Source: an uncultured Actinomycetes bacterium (GTDB taxonomy: Bacteria; Actinomycetota; Thermoleophilia; Solirubrobacterales; Thermoleophilaceae). From it: 21,551 nt of DNA. A program made the position numbers and the translations under genes. Shown in pieces: positions 1 through 8,574 of the stretch (within the stretch, counting starts at the first letter, position 1; the number at the start of each line of letters is the position of its first letter). The DNA lies in NCBI GenBank assembly GCA_946481495.1, contig CAMLNW010000010.1, positions 1 through 21,551 on the forward strand, in the 5' to 3' direction. The notes below the pieces were generated by a model. That model saw only the letters and a program-made list of their open reading frames with translations. It ran no database searches and was not told where the DNA came from.

Positions 1-1459
1 CGAAGGAGGTCTGGTCGGACGGGTCGGGGGTGCGACCGAGCGCGCTCGCGTAGAACCACCCCGCCTTGGCGAACTCGTCCTCGACGGCGCGGACGAAGTT
101 GCCGCCGCCGTGGCGCTCGAGCCACGCTGGCACGGCGCGGTCTCCTTCGGTCTCGCGCAGGGCGGCGATCTCGTCGCCGATGCCGAGCGCGTCCGACTTC
201 GCGACCACGATCGCGACCGGCAGCTTGTCGAGCGGGGCGCCGGCGGCCTGGAGCGCCTCCACGGTGCGCTCGAGCACGCGGATCGGCTGGGTCGGCGACG
301 GCCGCAGCCGGTCCTCGAGCGCGGCGATCTCGTCCTGACGGTCGGTTGCCAGACGGTCGAGCGAGAGCGGGTCGACGAGCAACACGAGGCCGCTGGGAAC
401 CTCGAGGAAGCGCAGGTCGCGGATCTCGTCCTCACCGGTGTAGGACTCGCCGGCGACGTCGTAGAGCGACAGCACCCGCGAGCGGCCCTCGCCCTGCACC
501 TCCGCCACGAGCGCCGGATTGGCGCCGACCTGGGTCTTCGCCGGCAGGCGACCGTGCTCGAGGTCGTCGAGCGCGGCGTCGAAGTCCTTGCGGCTGTCGT
601 CGACGACCGCGAGCGCCAGCTTGCCGTCGCTCGACAGCGCGTCGAGCTCGTGCAGCGCGCCGGCGAGGAAGGTCGACTTGCCGGCCCGCGGGCCGGCGAC
701 GAGCGCGATCCGCAGCATCTCGGCGTAGCCGATGATCCCGGCCATCGGGTGCCCGGACGGGCAGCGCTGCGGCACGCGCTGGCGGCCGTTGAGGACCATC
801 GTCGGCAGCGCGACCGAGCCGCAGCGGCACTCGCGCTTGACGATCCCCCAGCGTCCCGGCACCAGGCGGCGGTGCTCGGCCCCGCAGCTCGGACAGACGT
901 AGACCGGCAGCGGGAACCGCTCGTGGTCGACGGGACACTCGTAGCTGGTGCGCCGCAGCTTTCGCCGAACCGCCTCGGCGGCGCGCAGGACGCCGATCAT
1001 CATCCAGGCGCCGACGATCACGACCCCGGCGACGATCAGCACCGGCAACGTCAGCACCGCGGCCACCAGCGCGCCGAGCGCGACGCCGACGAAGCCGCCG
1101 ACGAGCGCTCCGATGCCGAACGGCATCGTCATGCCCTCGCGGTGCTCCTCCCAGAACGCCGCCGTCCGCGCGCGCAGCCGCTGCATCGACTCCCAGGCGT
1201 CCGTGCCGGCGCTGCGCAGGTCTCGGCTGAGCTGGCCCGCCACGTACAGCTCGAAAGCTGGCTCCGGGTCGAGCGGCCGGCGATCCTCGCCGCCGCGCGT
1301 CGCGATCCGTTGCCCGGCCGACCGTAGGAACTCCCACGTCCCGCCAAGCCCGACGATCGCGCTGCCGACGACCGCGCCGACTGCCGCCATCATGCCGGCG
1401 ATGAACAGGGCGATCATCACCAGCATCGCCATGAAGAAGAAGCCGATCAACTCATCCAT
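1..1459 (-). CDS. Membrane-anchored zinc-ribbon TRAFAC-type GTPase (double-GTPase-like), 3' end off the left edge
   Basis: The frame opens at ATG 1459 and stays open to base 1, so 486 residues are visible and the C-terminus is missing. Two hydrophobic stretches (about residues 4-38 and 114-158) should anchor it in the membrane. A cysteine-rich zinc-ribbon region follows (C175, C189/C192, C211/C213, C233). The G domain starts with the P-loop GPRAGKST (256-263), then a switch-II-like DVAGE, an LLVDPL strand, an AKSD motif in place of NKxD, and SALG as the G5 motif near the window edge. The same motif order occurs in the GTPase at 4450-5550, so the two are paralogues. I infer a nucleotide-dependent switch at the membrane, paired with its soluble paralogue and the GAP1-like protein. 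The start overlaps the end of the VTT gene by 8 bases, suggesting translational coupling. The family label 'double-GTPase' is from memory of domain descriptions; GTP binding is well supported, biological role is not. Confidence 0.85.
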   Translation of the reverse strand, partial: MDELIGFFFMAMLVMIALFIAGMMAAVGAVVGSAIVGLGGTWEFLRSAGQRIATRGGEDRRPLDPEPAFELYVAGQLSRDLRSAGTDAWESMQRLRARTAAFWEEHREGMTMPFGIGALVGGFVGVALGALVAAVLTLPVLIVAGVVIVGAWMMIGVLRAAEAVRRKLRRTSYECPVDHERFPLPVYVCPSCGAEHRRLVPGRWGIVKRECRCGSVALPTMVLNGRQRVPQRCPSGHPMAGIIGYAEMLRIALVAGPRAGKSTFLAGALHELDALSSDGKLALAVVDDSRKDFDAALDDLEHGRLPAKTQVGANPALVAEVQGEGRSRVLSLYDVAGESYTGEDEIRDLRFLEVPSGLVLLVDPLSLDRLATDRQDEIAALEDRLRPSPTQPIRVLERTVEALQAAGAPLDKLPVAIVVAKSDALGIGDEIAALRETEGDRAVPAWLERHGGGNFVRAVEDEFAKAGWFYASALGRTPDPSDQTSF

Positions 1460-2168
1460 CAGGACCCTCCCTTCCAGCCCGGCGCTCAGCCGGGTTAGCT
1501 CTTCCGAAAACGATTCGCGGCCCGACGACGACCGCCACCGCCAGCGCCGCGCTTGCCGCGAGTGCGACCTGCGCCTCCGGCGACCCGAGGTCGCGCAGCG
1601 AGCCGCCGAGCGCCGCATAGGCGAAGCAGCGGGGCGCGAAGCCGACCGCCGTCCCGATCGCGACGGCACGTGCCGGGATCGCGGTGAAGCCGATCGCGTA
1701 GCTGGTCGCGCCGAACGGCAGCCCGGGCACCAGCCGCGAGCTGACGACCGCGCGCAACGGCCGCGCCGACACCCAGCCGGCAAGCCGCTCGACGCGCTCT
1801 CCGAACGCCGTGCTCGCCGCCGGCGTGCCGACCAGGCGGCCGAGCCATGCGCAGGCGACCGCGCCGGCGGTGACCGCCGCCAGCGCCGTCACGGTTCCGC
1901 CGGCGACGCCGAGCGCATAGCCGGCGGCGCCCGCCACCAGGCTCGCGGGAACCATCGCCACGATCGCCACCGCTCCGGCCAGGCCGATGACCGGAGCGGC
2001 GAGCGCTCCAAGCGCCTCCAGCCGCTCGCCGGCATCCTGCGCGTCCAGTGCGACGGCGGTCACGAGCGCGAGACCGGCCATGGTCAGGACGGCGCCCAGG
2101 GCGAGCATCCGCCGGCGCGCCCGCGCGATCGCTTGTGGTGGCGCCACTGCGCGCGCGGCGTCGCTCAT
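1452..2168 (-). CDS. VTT-domain (TVP38/TMEM64/DedA-like) membrane protein
   Basis: This 238-residue protein is mostly hydrophobic. It has a short basic N-terminus, a first membrane segment (about 22-42), a second block (57-115) containing the Gly-rich AAGYALG, and then the family's characteristic element SRLVPGLPFGATSYAIG (144-160), which carries the R-x-x-P-x-x-P-F pattern. A further segment spans about 165-190 and a last one 199-220. The family includes lipid scramblases and small-solute transporters of the inner membrane; the substrate here cannot be told. ATG 2168 was chosen because it overlaps the upstream GAP1-like stop by four bases (ATGA). Upstream codons in the same frame lie wholly within the GAP1-like gene. 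Its stop lies inside the start of the membrane GTPase gene. Being locked between two GTPase-system genes, it is probably a working part of that system or its membrane platform rather than a passenger. Confidence 0.8.
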   Translation of the reverse strand: MSDAARAVAPPQAIARARRRMLALGAVLTMAGLALVTAVALDAQDAGERLEALGALAAPVIGLAGAVAIVAMVPASLVAGAAGYALGVAGGTVTALAAVTAGAVACAWLGRLVGTPAASTAFGERVERLAGWVSARPLRAVVSSRLVPGLPFGATSYAIGFTAIPARAVAIGTAVGFAPRCFAYAALGGSLRDLGSPEAQVALAASAALAVAVVVGPRIVFGRANPAERRAGREGPDG

Positions 2169-4453
2169 CGCTCGTGCCGGTCCCGGCCGCGCCGGCCAAG
2201 CGCGCGCGCGACCATGCCGCGCCGCGGATGGCGCTCCGACCAGTCCTCCCAATGGCGGGCCAGCTCGGGCCCGAGCAGCTCCGCCACGGCCTCGCGGTCG
2301 CCCTTGGTGAGCGGCTCGAACGCCGCCGGCAGGAGCTCGTCATCGACCTCCGGCGAGCGCAGACGCGTCCAGAGCGCGAACTCCGAGGCCGCCAACCGGG
2401 CCGGATCTGCGTCCGCCGCGAGCTCGCGGGCGAGCGCGGCTCCTACCATGGCCGGGAAGTCTTGGAACCGGCCGTCGAGGAAGCGCGCGAACGCCGCCTC
2501 GAAACCGTCCGACCGCCGCCGTGTCACCAGCCGCTCCGCGGCGATCGCCAGCAGCTCGCTCCAGCGCTCGTCGGGGATCGCTCGGTTGGGCGCGGCGAGT
2601 GCGGCGACGGTGCGGCGCGCCCACTCGTCGAGGGCATCCGCGTCGTCGATCGCGACCAGCCCGGCGGCCCACGCGTAGTACTCGGGGCGGTGGCGGACGT
2701 CGCGCGGGAGCTGGGTGAGCAGGTGGCCGAGGTCGCCGCGCGCAGGTGTCTGGGTCGGCAGCGGCGAGGCCATCAGTGCCGCGAACGCTCGCGCGACGTC
2801 GTCGGCGGGCACGGCACGGTCGGCGGACTGGTAGGCGCCGACCAGCGCCGCCAGCCCCTCGCGCGTCGTCGGGCCAGCAGCGCCCCACAGCCCACGCACC
2901 GCCGCCTCCTCGCGCGATCCCTGCGCCAGCCCGGCCAGCTCGGCCGCCGCCGCCGGCAGCTCCGCGGGGGCGGCGACCACTCGCAGCTGCTCCCAGGCCG
3001 CGACGGCGGCGAACGTGCGCTCTTGCCCGGCCCGCTCGCGCATCGCTCGACAGGCCGCTCGGCTGGTGGCGAGCGTGGCGAGCACGCCGGGACGGTCCAG
3101 CTCCGCGGCGGCCACCGCGGCAACCCGCTCGTCGACCACCACGTTCAGGCCGATCAGGCCGAGTCGCACGCCGACCGCCAGCAGGTGGCCTACCGCGTCC
3201 GTCCCGCGCGCCGCCTCGGTCGCGCGCAGCCAGCTCCCGATCCCGCTCACCGTCGGCTGGGTCGGCGCCGACGGCGGCACCTGGGCGAGCTCTTCGAGCG
3301 GAGCGTCGATGTGCGCCGTGAGTCGCGCGAGCGCGACCGATGCGAGCTCGCGCCCCGCTGGGTTCGATGCGTCGCGGGCCGCGCGGTGCAGCTCGCTCCA
3401 GGCGCCCAGGTGACGCCGGTCGGCCTCCGGCGCCGGGGGGATCTGTGCGGCGGCCGCGCTCGCCGTCTCGACCTCCCCGGCGGCCGTCGCGGCGAGCAGC
3501 TCGGCGAGCACCGCGCCGAGATCGTCGTCGCCGACGAGCTCGGTCACCTCGCCGGCGATCGCCAGCCGTGCGCCCGCCGCGGTCAGGTCGCCGTCACCGA
3601 CCTGGCGGACCGCACCGGCGAGCGCGTCGGCGCTGGCCGCGGCGAGCTGCGTAGCGGCGCGCGCGTAGAGGCTCGGTCTGGCGCCAGCCGGCTGGGTGAC
3701 GTCGACACGCGTGATCTGGGCGCCGGACGTCGCCCCGTCACAGGACGGGGTCGTGACGATCGCGTGCAGATCGCGGACATCGTGTGGCCGGCCCTCGAAG
3801 GTGCTGAACGTCAGCTCCCCCGCTCGCGAGGCCGGCAGCGCGAACGTGATCCACCCGATCCACGTGGCCGCTCGGCTGACGTCGGGGTCGACGATCAGCA
3901 GCGGCGGGCCGTCCTGGAGCGCCTTGAAGGCCCCGTCGAGCACCGCCGCCGCGACACCGTCGGGGGCTGTGGCGACCGCCTCCAGCACGCGCTCGAGCGG
4001 GCCCGGAGCGAGCCGGTCGAGTGCCGGCAGGCTCTGGCTCGGCGACTCGTCCGTGGTCCAGTGCTGCGCGTCCCACAGCTCCGCCGCGTAGAGCCCGTCG
4101 AAGGCGTCGCCGCCGGGCTGTCCGACGATCATGTGGCAGAAGTAGTTCCCGAAGCGCCCCTCGTCCGGCGCGCCATCGGCGCCGCGATACTCGCGACCCA
4201 CGTAAGCCGTGCGCGACACCACCGGCCCAACGTCCGGCACGACCGTCATCCGCAGGGCGACCGGGAAGGCGCGCATCTCCTCCGGCGTCGGCTCGAACGG
4301 CAGGTCGCGCGGCGCGTCGTAGCGGGCGTGGGAGGCGACCATCGCCGCGAGCTGGGCACGGTCGAGGTCGGCGGTCGCCGCGTTGACCTGGAACCCGGCC
4401 GTCCCGCTCAAGCCGGCCCGGCACGAGGTGTGGAACGCCTGCCCGTGGCTCAC
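2165..4453 (-). CDS. GTPase-associated protein 1 (GAP1)-like protein
   Basis: The 762-residue product starts at GTG 4453, which overlaps the preceding GTPase stop by four bases (GTGA). The N-terminus FHTSCRAGLSGTAGFQV, with a later GREYRG and a GRFGNYFCHMIVG segment, matches my memory of the GAP1 N-terminal domain. The middle (about 170-260) has LLIVDPD, a WIGWITFALP strand and GELTFSTFEG, typical of the GAP1 middle domain. The remaining 450 residues are Ala/Leu/Glu-rich and predicted helical, as in the GAP1 C-terminal region. Known family members are predicted partners or regulators of TRAFAC GTPases in prokaryotic conflict systems; no enzymatic activity has been established to my knowledge. 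An open frame continues upstream of 4453 to about 6124, but it overlaps two convincing genes in other frames and is not coding. Family assignment is fairly firm; function is inferred from neighbours. Confidence 0.82.
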   Translation of the reverse strand: MSHGQAFHTSCRAGLSGTAGFQVNAATADLDRAQLAAMVASHARYDAPRDLPFEPTPEEMRAFPVALRMTVVPDVGPVVSRTAYVGREYRGADGAPDEGRFGNYFCHMIVGQPGGDAFDGLYAAELWDAQHWTTDESPSQSLPALDRLAPGPLERVLEAVATAPDGVAAAVLDGAFKALQDGPPLLIVDPDVSRAATWIGWITFALPASRAGELTFSTFEGRPHDVRDLHAIVTTPSCDGATSGAQITRVDVTQPAGARPSLYARAATQLAAASADALAGAVRQVGDGDLTAAGARLAIAGEVTELVGDDDLGAVLAELLAATAAGEVETASAAAAQIPPAPEADRRHLGAWSELHRAARDASNPAGRELASVALARLTAHIDAPLEELAQVPPSAPTQPTVSGIGSWLRATEAARGTDAVGHLLAVGVRLGLIGLNVVVDERVAAVAAAELDRPGVLATLATSRAACRAMRERAGQERTFAAVAAWEQLRVVAAPAELPAAAAELAGLAQGSREEAAVRGLWGAAGPTTREGLAALVGAYQSADRAVPADDVARAFAALMASPLPTQTPARGDLGHLLTQLPRDVRHRPEYYAWAAGLVAIDDADALDEWARRTVAALAAPNRAIPDERWSELLAIAAERLVTRRRSDGFEAAFARFLDGRFQDFPAMVGAALARELAADADPARLAASEFALWTRLRSPEVDDELLPAAFEPLTKGDREAVAELLGPELARHWEDWSERHPRRGMVARALGRRGRDRHER

Positions 4454-5550
4454 CGCGGCAACGCCCCCCACTCGTCGAGCAGCCAGAGGACCGGGTCCTC
4501 GACTCGCAGCGGCGCGACCCCGTTCTGCAGGCGGCCGTCGACCGGGCTCGCGCCGAGCGCCGAGACGCCGAAGAAGGCGTAGTCGGCGAACTCCTCGCGC
4601 AGATGGGTGTCGAGCCGCTCGCCGACCCAGCCGACGACCTCCGCCCGCATCGCCTCGCTGATGTCGCGGGCGACGTCGCGGTCGAACGAGCCGTCGTGGC
4701 GCGGCAGCGCGAACACCGGGTGGTTCGGCGGGAGCAATCCGGCGAGCGCGTCGACCTTCGAGATCGCGATCGCCAGCGGGACGTCGATCGGCTTGCCGGG
4801 CGCGATGCCGCGCGCCTCGCGGATCATCCCGCCGAGCCGGCCGAGCATCGTGTAGACGTCGGCGGTCGCCTCGGGCAGCTCGACCACGCCCGCGAGCTCG
4901 TCGCGCACCGCCGCGATCTGCAGCGGGTCGACGAGCAGGATCAGTCCGTCGGGCTGCGTCACGTAGCGTCCCTCGCGCTCCAGCACCTCGAGGCTCTGGA
5001 GGTCCTCGCCGGCCGCGTCGAAGAAGACGAGGTTGCTCGCCTCGCCCGCGACCGTCAGCCGGGTCACCAGCGGCTCGCTGGTCGCGGCCGCGCCGCGTGC
5101 ACTGCGGGTCGCGTCGAGAACGACTCCGTGCTCGTAGAGGCGCGGATGCAGGTCGCGGTCGATGCGGTCGCGGGTCGCGTCGTCGAGCGCAGTCAGCGAG
5201 CCTCGGTAGCGCGGGCCGACGCGATGCTCGAGCTCGTGCAGGACCACGGCGATGAAGTGGCTCTTGCCCGACGCTTTGGTACCGATCAGCGCCAGCGACC
5301 GGCTCGGCGCGTCGGCGAAGCGCTGCGGCAGGTTCGCGTGGCACTCCGGGCAGACCCGCCGTGTCGGCGCGCCGCAGTCGCAGCGGACGGGCTTGCCAGG
5401 CTTGACCGCGAACGCGCGGCCAAGGCGTCCAGTGTGGGTGACCACGCGATCGCCATGCTCGGCGTCGCGGCTCGTGCAGCGGAACGCCGCGACCCGCGTT
5501 GACCAGCGTTTGAAGCAGTAAGGGCAGAGGATCTCGTGCGCGCGTGCCAT
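4450..5550 (-). CDS. Soluble zinc-ribbon TRAFAC-type GTPase (double-GTPase 2-like)
   Basis: This 366-residue protein begins three bases after the large zinc-ribbon/FN3 gene and ends in a four-base overlap with the GAP1-like gene. The N-terminus is cysteine-rich: C9/C12, C25, C57/C59 and C67/C70, which should form one or two zinc ribbons. The G domain then shows a P-loop GTKASGKS (90-97), a DAAGE switch-II motif (178-182), an LLVDPL strand (205-210), SKVD (264-267) in the NKxD position and VSALG (329-333) as G5. It has no membrane segment. The nearest relative in the window is the membrane GTPase at the left edge. I infer a GTP-dependent switch whose cycle is tuned by the GAP1-like protein encoded next. 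Ser in place of Asn in the NKxD motif may loosen guanine specificity, so ATP or mixed NTP use is not excluded. Confidence 0.87.
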   Translation of the reverse strand: MARAHEILCPYCFKRWSTRVAAFRCTSRDAEHGDRVVTHTGRLGRAFAVKPGKPVRCDCGAPTRRVCPECHANLPQRFADAPSRSLALIGTKASGKSHFIAVVLHELEHRVGPRYRGSLTALDDATRDRIDRDLHPRLYEHGVVLDATRSARGAAATSEPLVTRLTVAGEASNLVFFDAAGEDLQSLEVLEREGRYVTQPDGLILLVDPLQIAAVRDELAGVVELPEATADVYTMLGRLGGMIREARGIAPGKPIDVPLAIAISKVDALAGLLPPNHPVFALPRHDGSFDRDVARDISEAMRAEVVGWVGERLDTHLREEFADYAFFGVSALGASPVDGRLQNGVAPLRVEDPVLWLLDEWGALPR

Positions 5551-5553
5551 CGG

Positions 5554-8500
5554 TCAGCGCACCACCAGCTGGTCGGCGCCCGGGTCGGAGACCTGGAAGC
5601 GCTCGCTGGAGCTCGACGCCTCGAGGAACAGGCGCACGGCGAACGGCCGCTCGCGACCGCCGAGATCGACCGACGAGCTCAGCGGAGCGTCGCCGCCGAG
5701 GTGGGCGAGCACCTCTCCCTCGGCCGCGCTGCGCGGCAGCAGGTCGCCGCTGCGAGCGATCAGCACCATCCGCGGCGGGGCCAGCCCGGTTGGCGCCTCG
5801 ACCTCTACCTCCAGCCGCCGCTTGCGCATGCCGACGCGCCGGATGGCGTAGGTGAGGTCGGTCTTGGCGGCCGAGCGGATCGCCGCCCGCGCGCCCTTGG
5901 CGATCGCCGAGCTGGCCATCAGCCCGCCGTCGGTGCGCAGTCCCGCGACGACCGCCGCGAACAGCGACCCGCTGCCGGCCGGCCCGGCCTCGATCGTGAA
6001 GCCGCCGTGGTCGCGGTACTCGCCCAGCCGCACCCAGGCGCTCTCGGAACCGTCCTCGTCCGATGCGTGCGGCTGACGGTCGCGGCGCCACACCACCTTC
6101 GCCAAGCGGACCCCCTCCGGCCACTCCCAGGTGAGCCTGAACTGGCCCGCCGCCTCGGTCAGCGAGACGCTCTCGATCGCTGGCAGCGCGAGGTGGCGGA
6201 TCGCCTGTCCGGCGATTGCCAGGCCACCGGCGAGCGTGACCGGTAGGTACCAGCAGACCCCCTCGGGGGTGGTGTCGACCGCTCCGCTCGGCTCGGTCCG
6301 CAGGCGCCGGCCGAGGTCGTCGAGTGCCGCCGGATCGAGCCGCTCGCCCGGCTCGGTCTCAGGGTCGCGGTCGCAACGGAGGACCGTGACGGCTCCGTGC
6401 GGCGGCGGCGCGAAGCCGATCCGGACGCCGGCGGCCTCGGCCTTCAGCTCGAGCGTCTCGATGCCCTCGGGTGGCGGCGCGGGCTGGGCGTAGGCGGTCA
6501 CGCCGGGCGTCTCGTGGCGGCCGTCGTACTCGACCGACACGCGGTAGGCGTAGCGGCGGCCGTTCTCGACGTCGCCGTCGACGAGCCCGGCGCGGCCGCC
6601 GGCCAGCTCGACCGATCCGGCGACGCCGTCCGCCGACCGGTGGACCAGCACGCGCGCTGTCGCCGGCAGCGGCTGCCAGGCGAGCCGCACCTCGCCGTCG
6701 CCCTCCTGGACGGCGAGGTCGCGCACCTCGTGCGCCACCAGCAGCGGCTCCGACCGGCGCGGCTCCGACCGCGCCCGTCCGCGGACAGTCGCCACCTGGT
6801 AGTGAACCTTCGCGCCGGTCGGCGCGTCGCGGTCCTCGCAGCGGGTGCCGTCGGTCGTGGCGACAGCCGCCTGCTCGCCGCCGGCGTGACGGGTGACCAG
6901 GTAGCGCGCCGCCGCCGTCTCCGAGGGTTGCCAGGAGACGAGTGGCCCGCCCGCGGCCAGCTCGACGGCCAGCGCTCCCGGCGGCTGCGGCGGGATCGTC
7001 TCGAGGGCGGCCGCGGCCTCGTCGCAGTCCTCGGCGATCGCGATCGCCTCGCAGAGCGCCGTCTCGCGGTCGTTCCCGGTCGCGGTGCGCGCGCGGGCGA
7101 GTGCGCGGTCGACGTCGGCGAGGCGGCGCTCGACCTCCGCCAGCCGCGTGGCCGCGAGGTCGCCGCCAGGGCCCGGCAGGTCCCTCGCGACGCGGTCGAG
7201 CTCGCGCAGCTGCCGGCGCGCCGCGTAGAGGTGGCGGGCGGCAATCGCCTGCTCCGCCTCTGCCCACGCCGCCTGCGCCGCCGCCGACGCGCGCGCGACG
7301 TCGGCGCCGAGCGCTGAGGGGATCGCGTCCTCGCCGAGCGCGCGGCGGATGTCGCCGAGCTCCTCGGACGCCCAGCCGACCCGGCCCTCGCGCAGCGCCT
7401 GCGGGATCGCGGCCAGGCGCCGCGTCGCCTCGGCGACGGCGAACAAGTCGGCGTCGCAGGAGCGGCAGCGCGACGCCGTCGCGTCGTTGCGTGCCCCGCA
7501 ACCAGGCGTGCGGCAGTCGATGAACAGAGCGGTCCCGCAGCGCGCGCACGCGTCGGGGCCAGACGGTCGCGGGTGCGGTGCGTTGCAAGCCGGGCAGGCG
7601 ATGTAGTCGATCGCCTCGCCCGCCACCTCCAGCCGGGCGCCGTGGTCGCGCGCGAGGTCGGCGATCAGCTCTCGCGCGAGCTCGTCGGTCAACCCGCGCC
7701 GCATCGCGTCGCGCAGCAGCGCCTCGGCCTCGGCCGGGTCGATCACGCGGTCGGTCGCCGAGCGCGCGACCTCGAACTCCATGTCCGCGCCGATGTCCCG
7801 GACCAAGCCCTCGACATACGCGCGGGGGTCGGCGTCGATCAGATGCAGGCGGACGAGCGCGAGCACGGTCTTGTAGGTCGTGGCCGTCTGGCCCAATGTC
7901 CGTGCGCGGTTCTGGGCGTCGACCTGCTCGCACTGGCGGCGGACGACGGCGACGTCCTCGGTGATCCCGTCGAGGCCGATCGCGTGGAAGAGGCTGAGCG
8001 AGAGCCGCTCCTCGCCCACCAGGCGTGCCAGGTCCTGGAGCGCCTTGCGGATCTGGCGCCGCGTGTCGGCGTCCATCACCGGCGGTGGCGCGGCCTCCGG
8101 CGCCGCGTCGAGCTCGCTGCGTACCAGCCCGGCGTCGAGCCCCCGGTTGGCCGCGATCCGCTCCAGCGACGCCCGCGTCGCCGGAGTCAGGCCGCCGGAC
8201 TCGACGTACTCGGCCAGCAGCGCTCGCCAGTCGCCGATCGCCTGCTCGGCGGCCGCGTCGGCCTTCGCGCGCGACCGCTGCAGCTCGTCGCGGAGCCGCT
8301 TGCGCTCGTTCGGGTCCCCGAGCACCATCTCGGCGTCCTCGTGCGCGTCGGCGAGGGCGCGGACGAGGTCGCCATAGCGTGCGTGCTCGAGGCTCTTGTC
8401 CCAGAGCGCCTTCACGTCGGCGAGGCGGATGGCGATGTCGCCTTCATCGTCATCGCCTGGCTCGAGCAGGTAGCGCTCGAAGAGGTCCGGCAGACCCGGC

Positions 8501-8565
8501 CGAACGCCTGTCGCGTACGGCTTGAGCGTCTCGGCCAGGTACTTGCCGGGGTCGAACGGGAGCAT
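5554..8565 (-). CDS. Large scaffold-like protein: possible degenerate J-like N-terminus, zinc ribbons, helical repeats and FN3-like domains
   Basis: The 1003-residue product has no single recognised name. Residues 1-100 are helical and end with MVLGDPNERKRLRDEL (80-95), which recalls the last helix of J-domains, but the HPD tripeptide is absent. A helical part (110-315) follows. Zinc-ribbon cysteines are C324/C327, C340/C343, C351/C356 and C367/C370. A charged helical or TPR-like part lies at 375-530. From about 538 the sequence is beta-rich, with repeated patterns such as LVSWQPSETAAARYLV and VRLAWQPLPATARVLV, fitting four or so fibronectin-III-like modules (about 538-608, 612-693, 701-792, 798-890) and a final beta domain. 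No signal peptide is present, so it is probably cytoplasmic. Starting nine bases after the Hsp70 stop and placed directly before the GTPase, it could be the adaptor joining chaperone and GTPase modules. That role is inference. Confidence 0.8.
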   Translation of the reverse strand: MLPFDPGKYLAETLKPYATGVRPGLPDLFERYLLEPGDDDEGDIAIRLADVKALWDKSLEHARYGDLVRALADAHEDAEMVLGDPNERKRLRDELQRSRAKADAAAEQAIGDWRALLAEYVESGGLTPATRASLERIAANRGLDAGLVRSELDAAPEAAPPPVMDADTRRQIRKALQDLARLVGEERLSLSLFHAIGLDGITEDVAVVRRQCEQVDAQNRARTLGQTATTYKTVLALVRLHLIDADPRAYVEGLVRDIGADMEFEVARSATDRVIDPAEAEALLRDAMRRGLTDELARELIADLARDHGARLEVAGEAIDYIACPACNAPHPRPSGPDACARCGTALFIDCRTPGCGARNDATASRCRSCDADLFAVAEATRRLAAIPQALREGRVGWASEELGDIRRALGEDAIPSALGADVARASAAAQAAWAEAEQAIAARHLYAARRQLRELDRVARDLPGPGGDLAATRLAEVERRLADVDRALARARTATGNDRETALCEAIAIAEDCDEAAAALETIPPQPPGALAVELAAGGPLVSWQPSETAAARYLVTRHAGGEQAAVATTDGTRCEDRDAPTGAKVHYQVATVRGRARSEPRRSEPLLVAHEVRDLAVQEGDGEVRLAWQPLPATARVLVHRSADGVAGSVELAGGRAGLVDGDVENGRRYAYRVSVEYDGRHETPGVTAYAQPAPPPEGIETLELKAEAAGVRIGFAPPPHGAVTVLRCDRDPETEPGERLDPAALDDLGRRLRTEPSGAVDTTPEGVCWYLPVTLAGGLAIAGQAIRHLALPAIESVSLTEAAGQFRLTWEWPEGVRLAKVVWRRDRQPHASDEDGSESAWVRLGEYRDHGGFTIEAGPAGSGSLFAAVVAGLRTDGGLMASSAIAKGARAAIRSAAKTDLTYAIRRVGMRKRRLEVEVEAPTGLAPPRMVLIARSGDLLPRSAAEGEVLAHLGGDAPLSSSVDLGGRERPFAVRLFLEASSSSERFQVSDPGADQLVVR

Positions 8566-8574
8566 CGTGAGGCG

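Noticed and set aside
4454..6124. Extension of the GAP1-like frame upstream to give a 1319-residue protein
   Set aside because: This part is Arg/Pro/Gly/Ala-rich nonsense that overlaps two well-supported genes in other frames; the GTG at 4453 with its four-base overlap is the sensible start.
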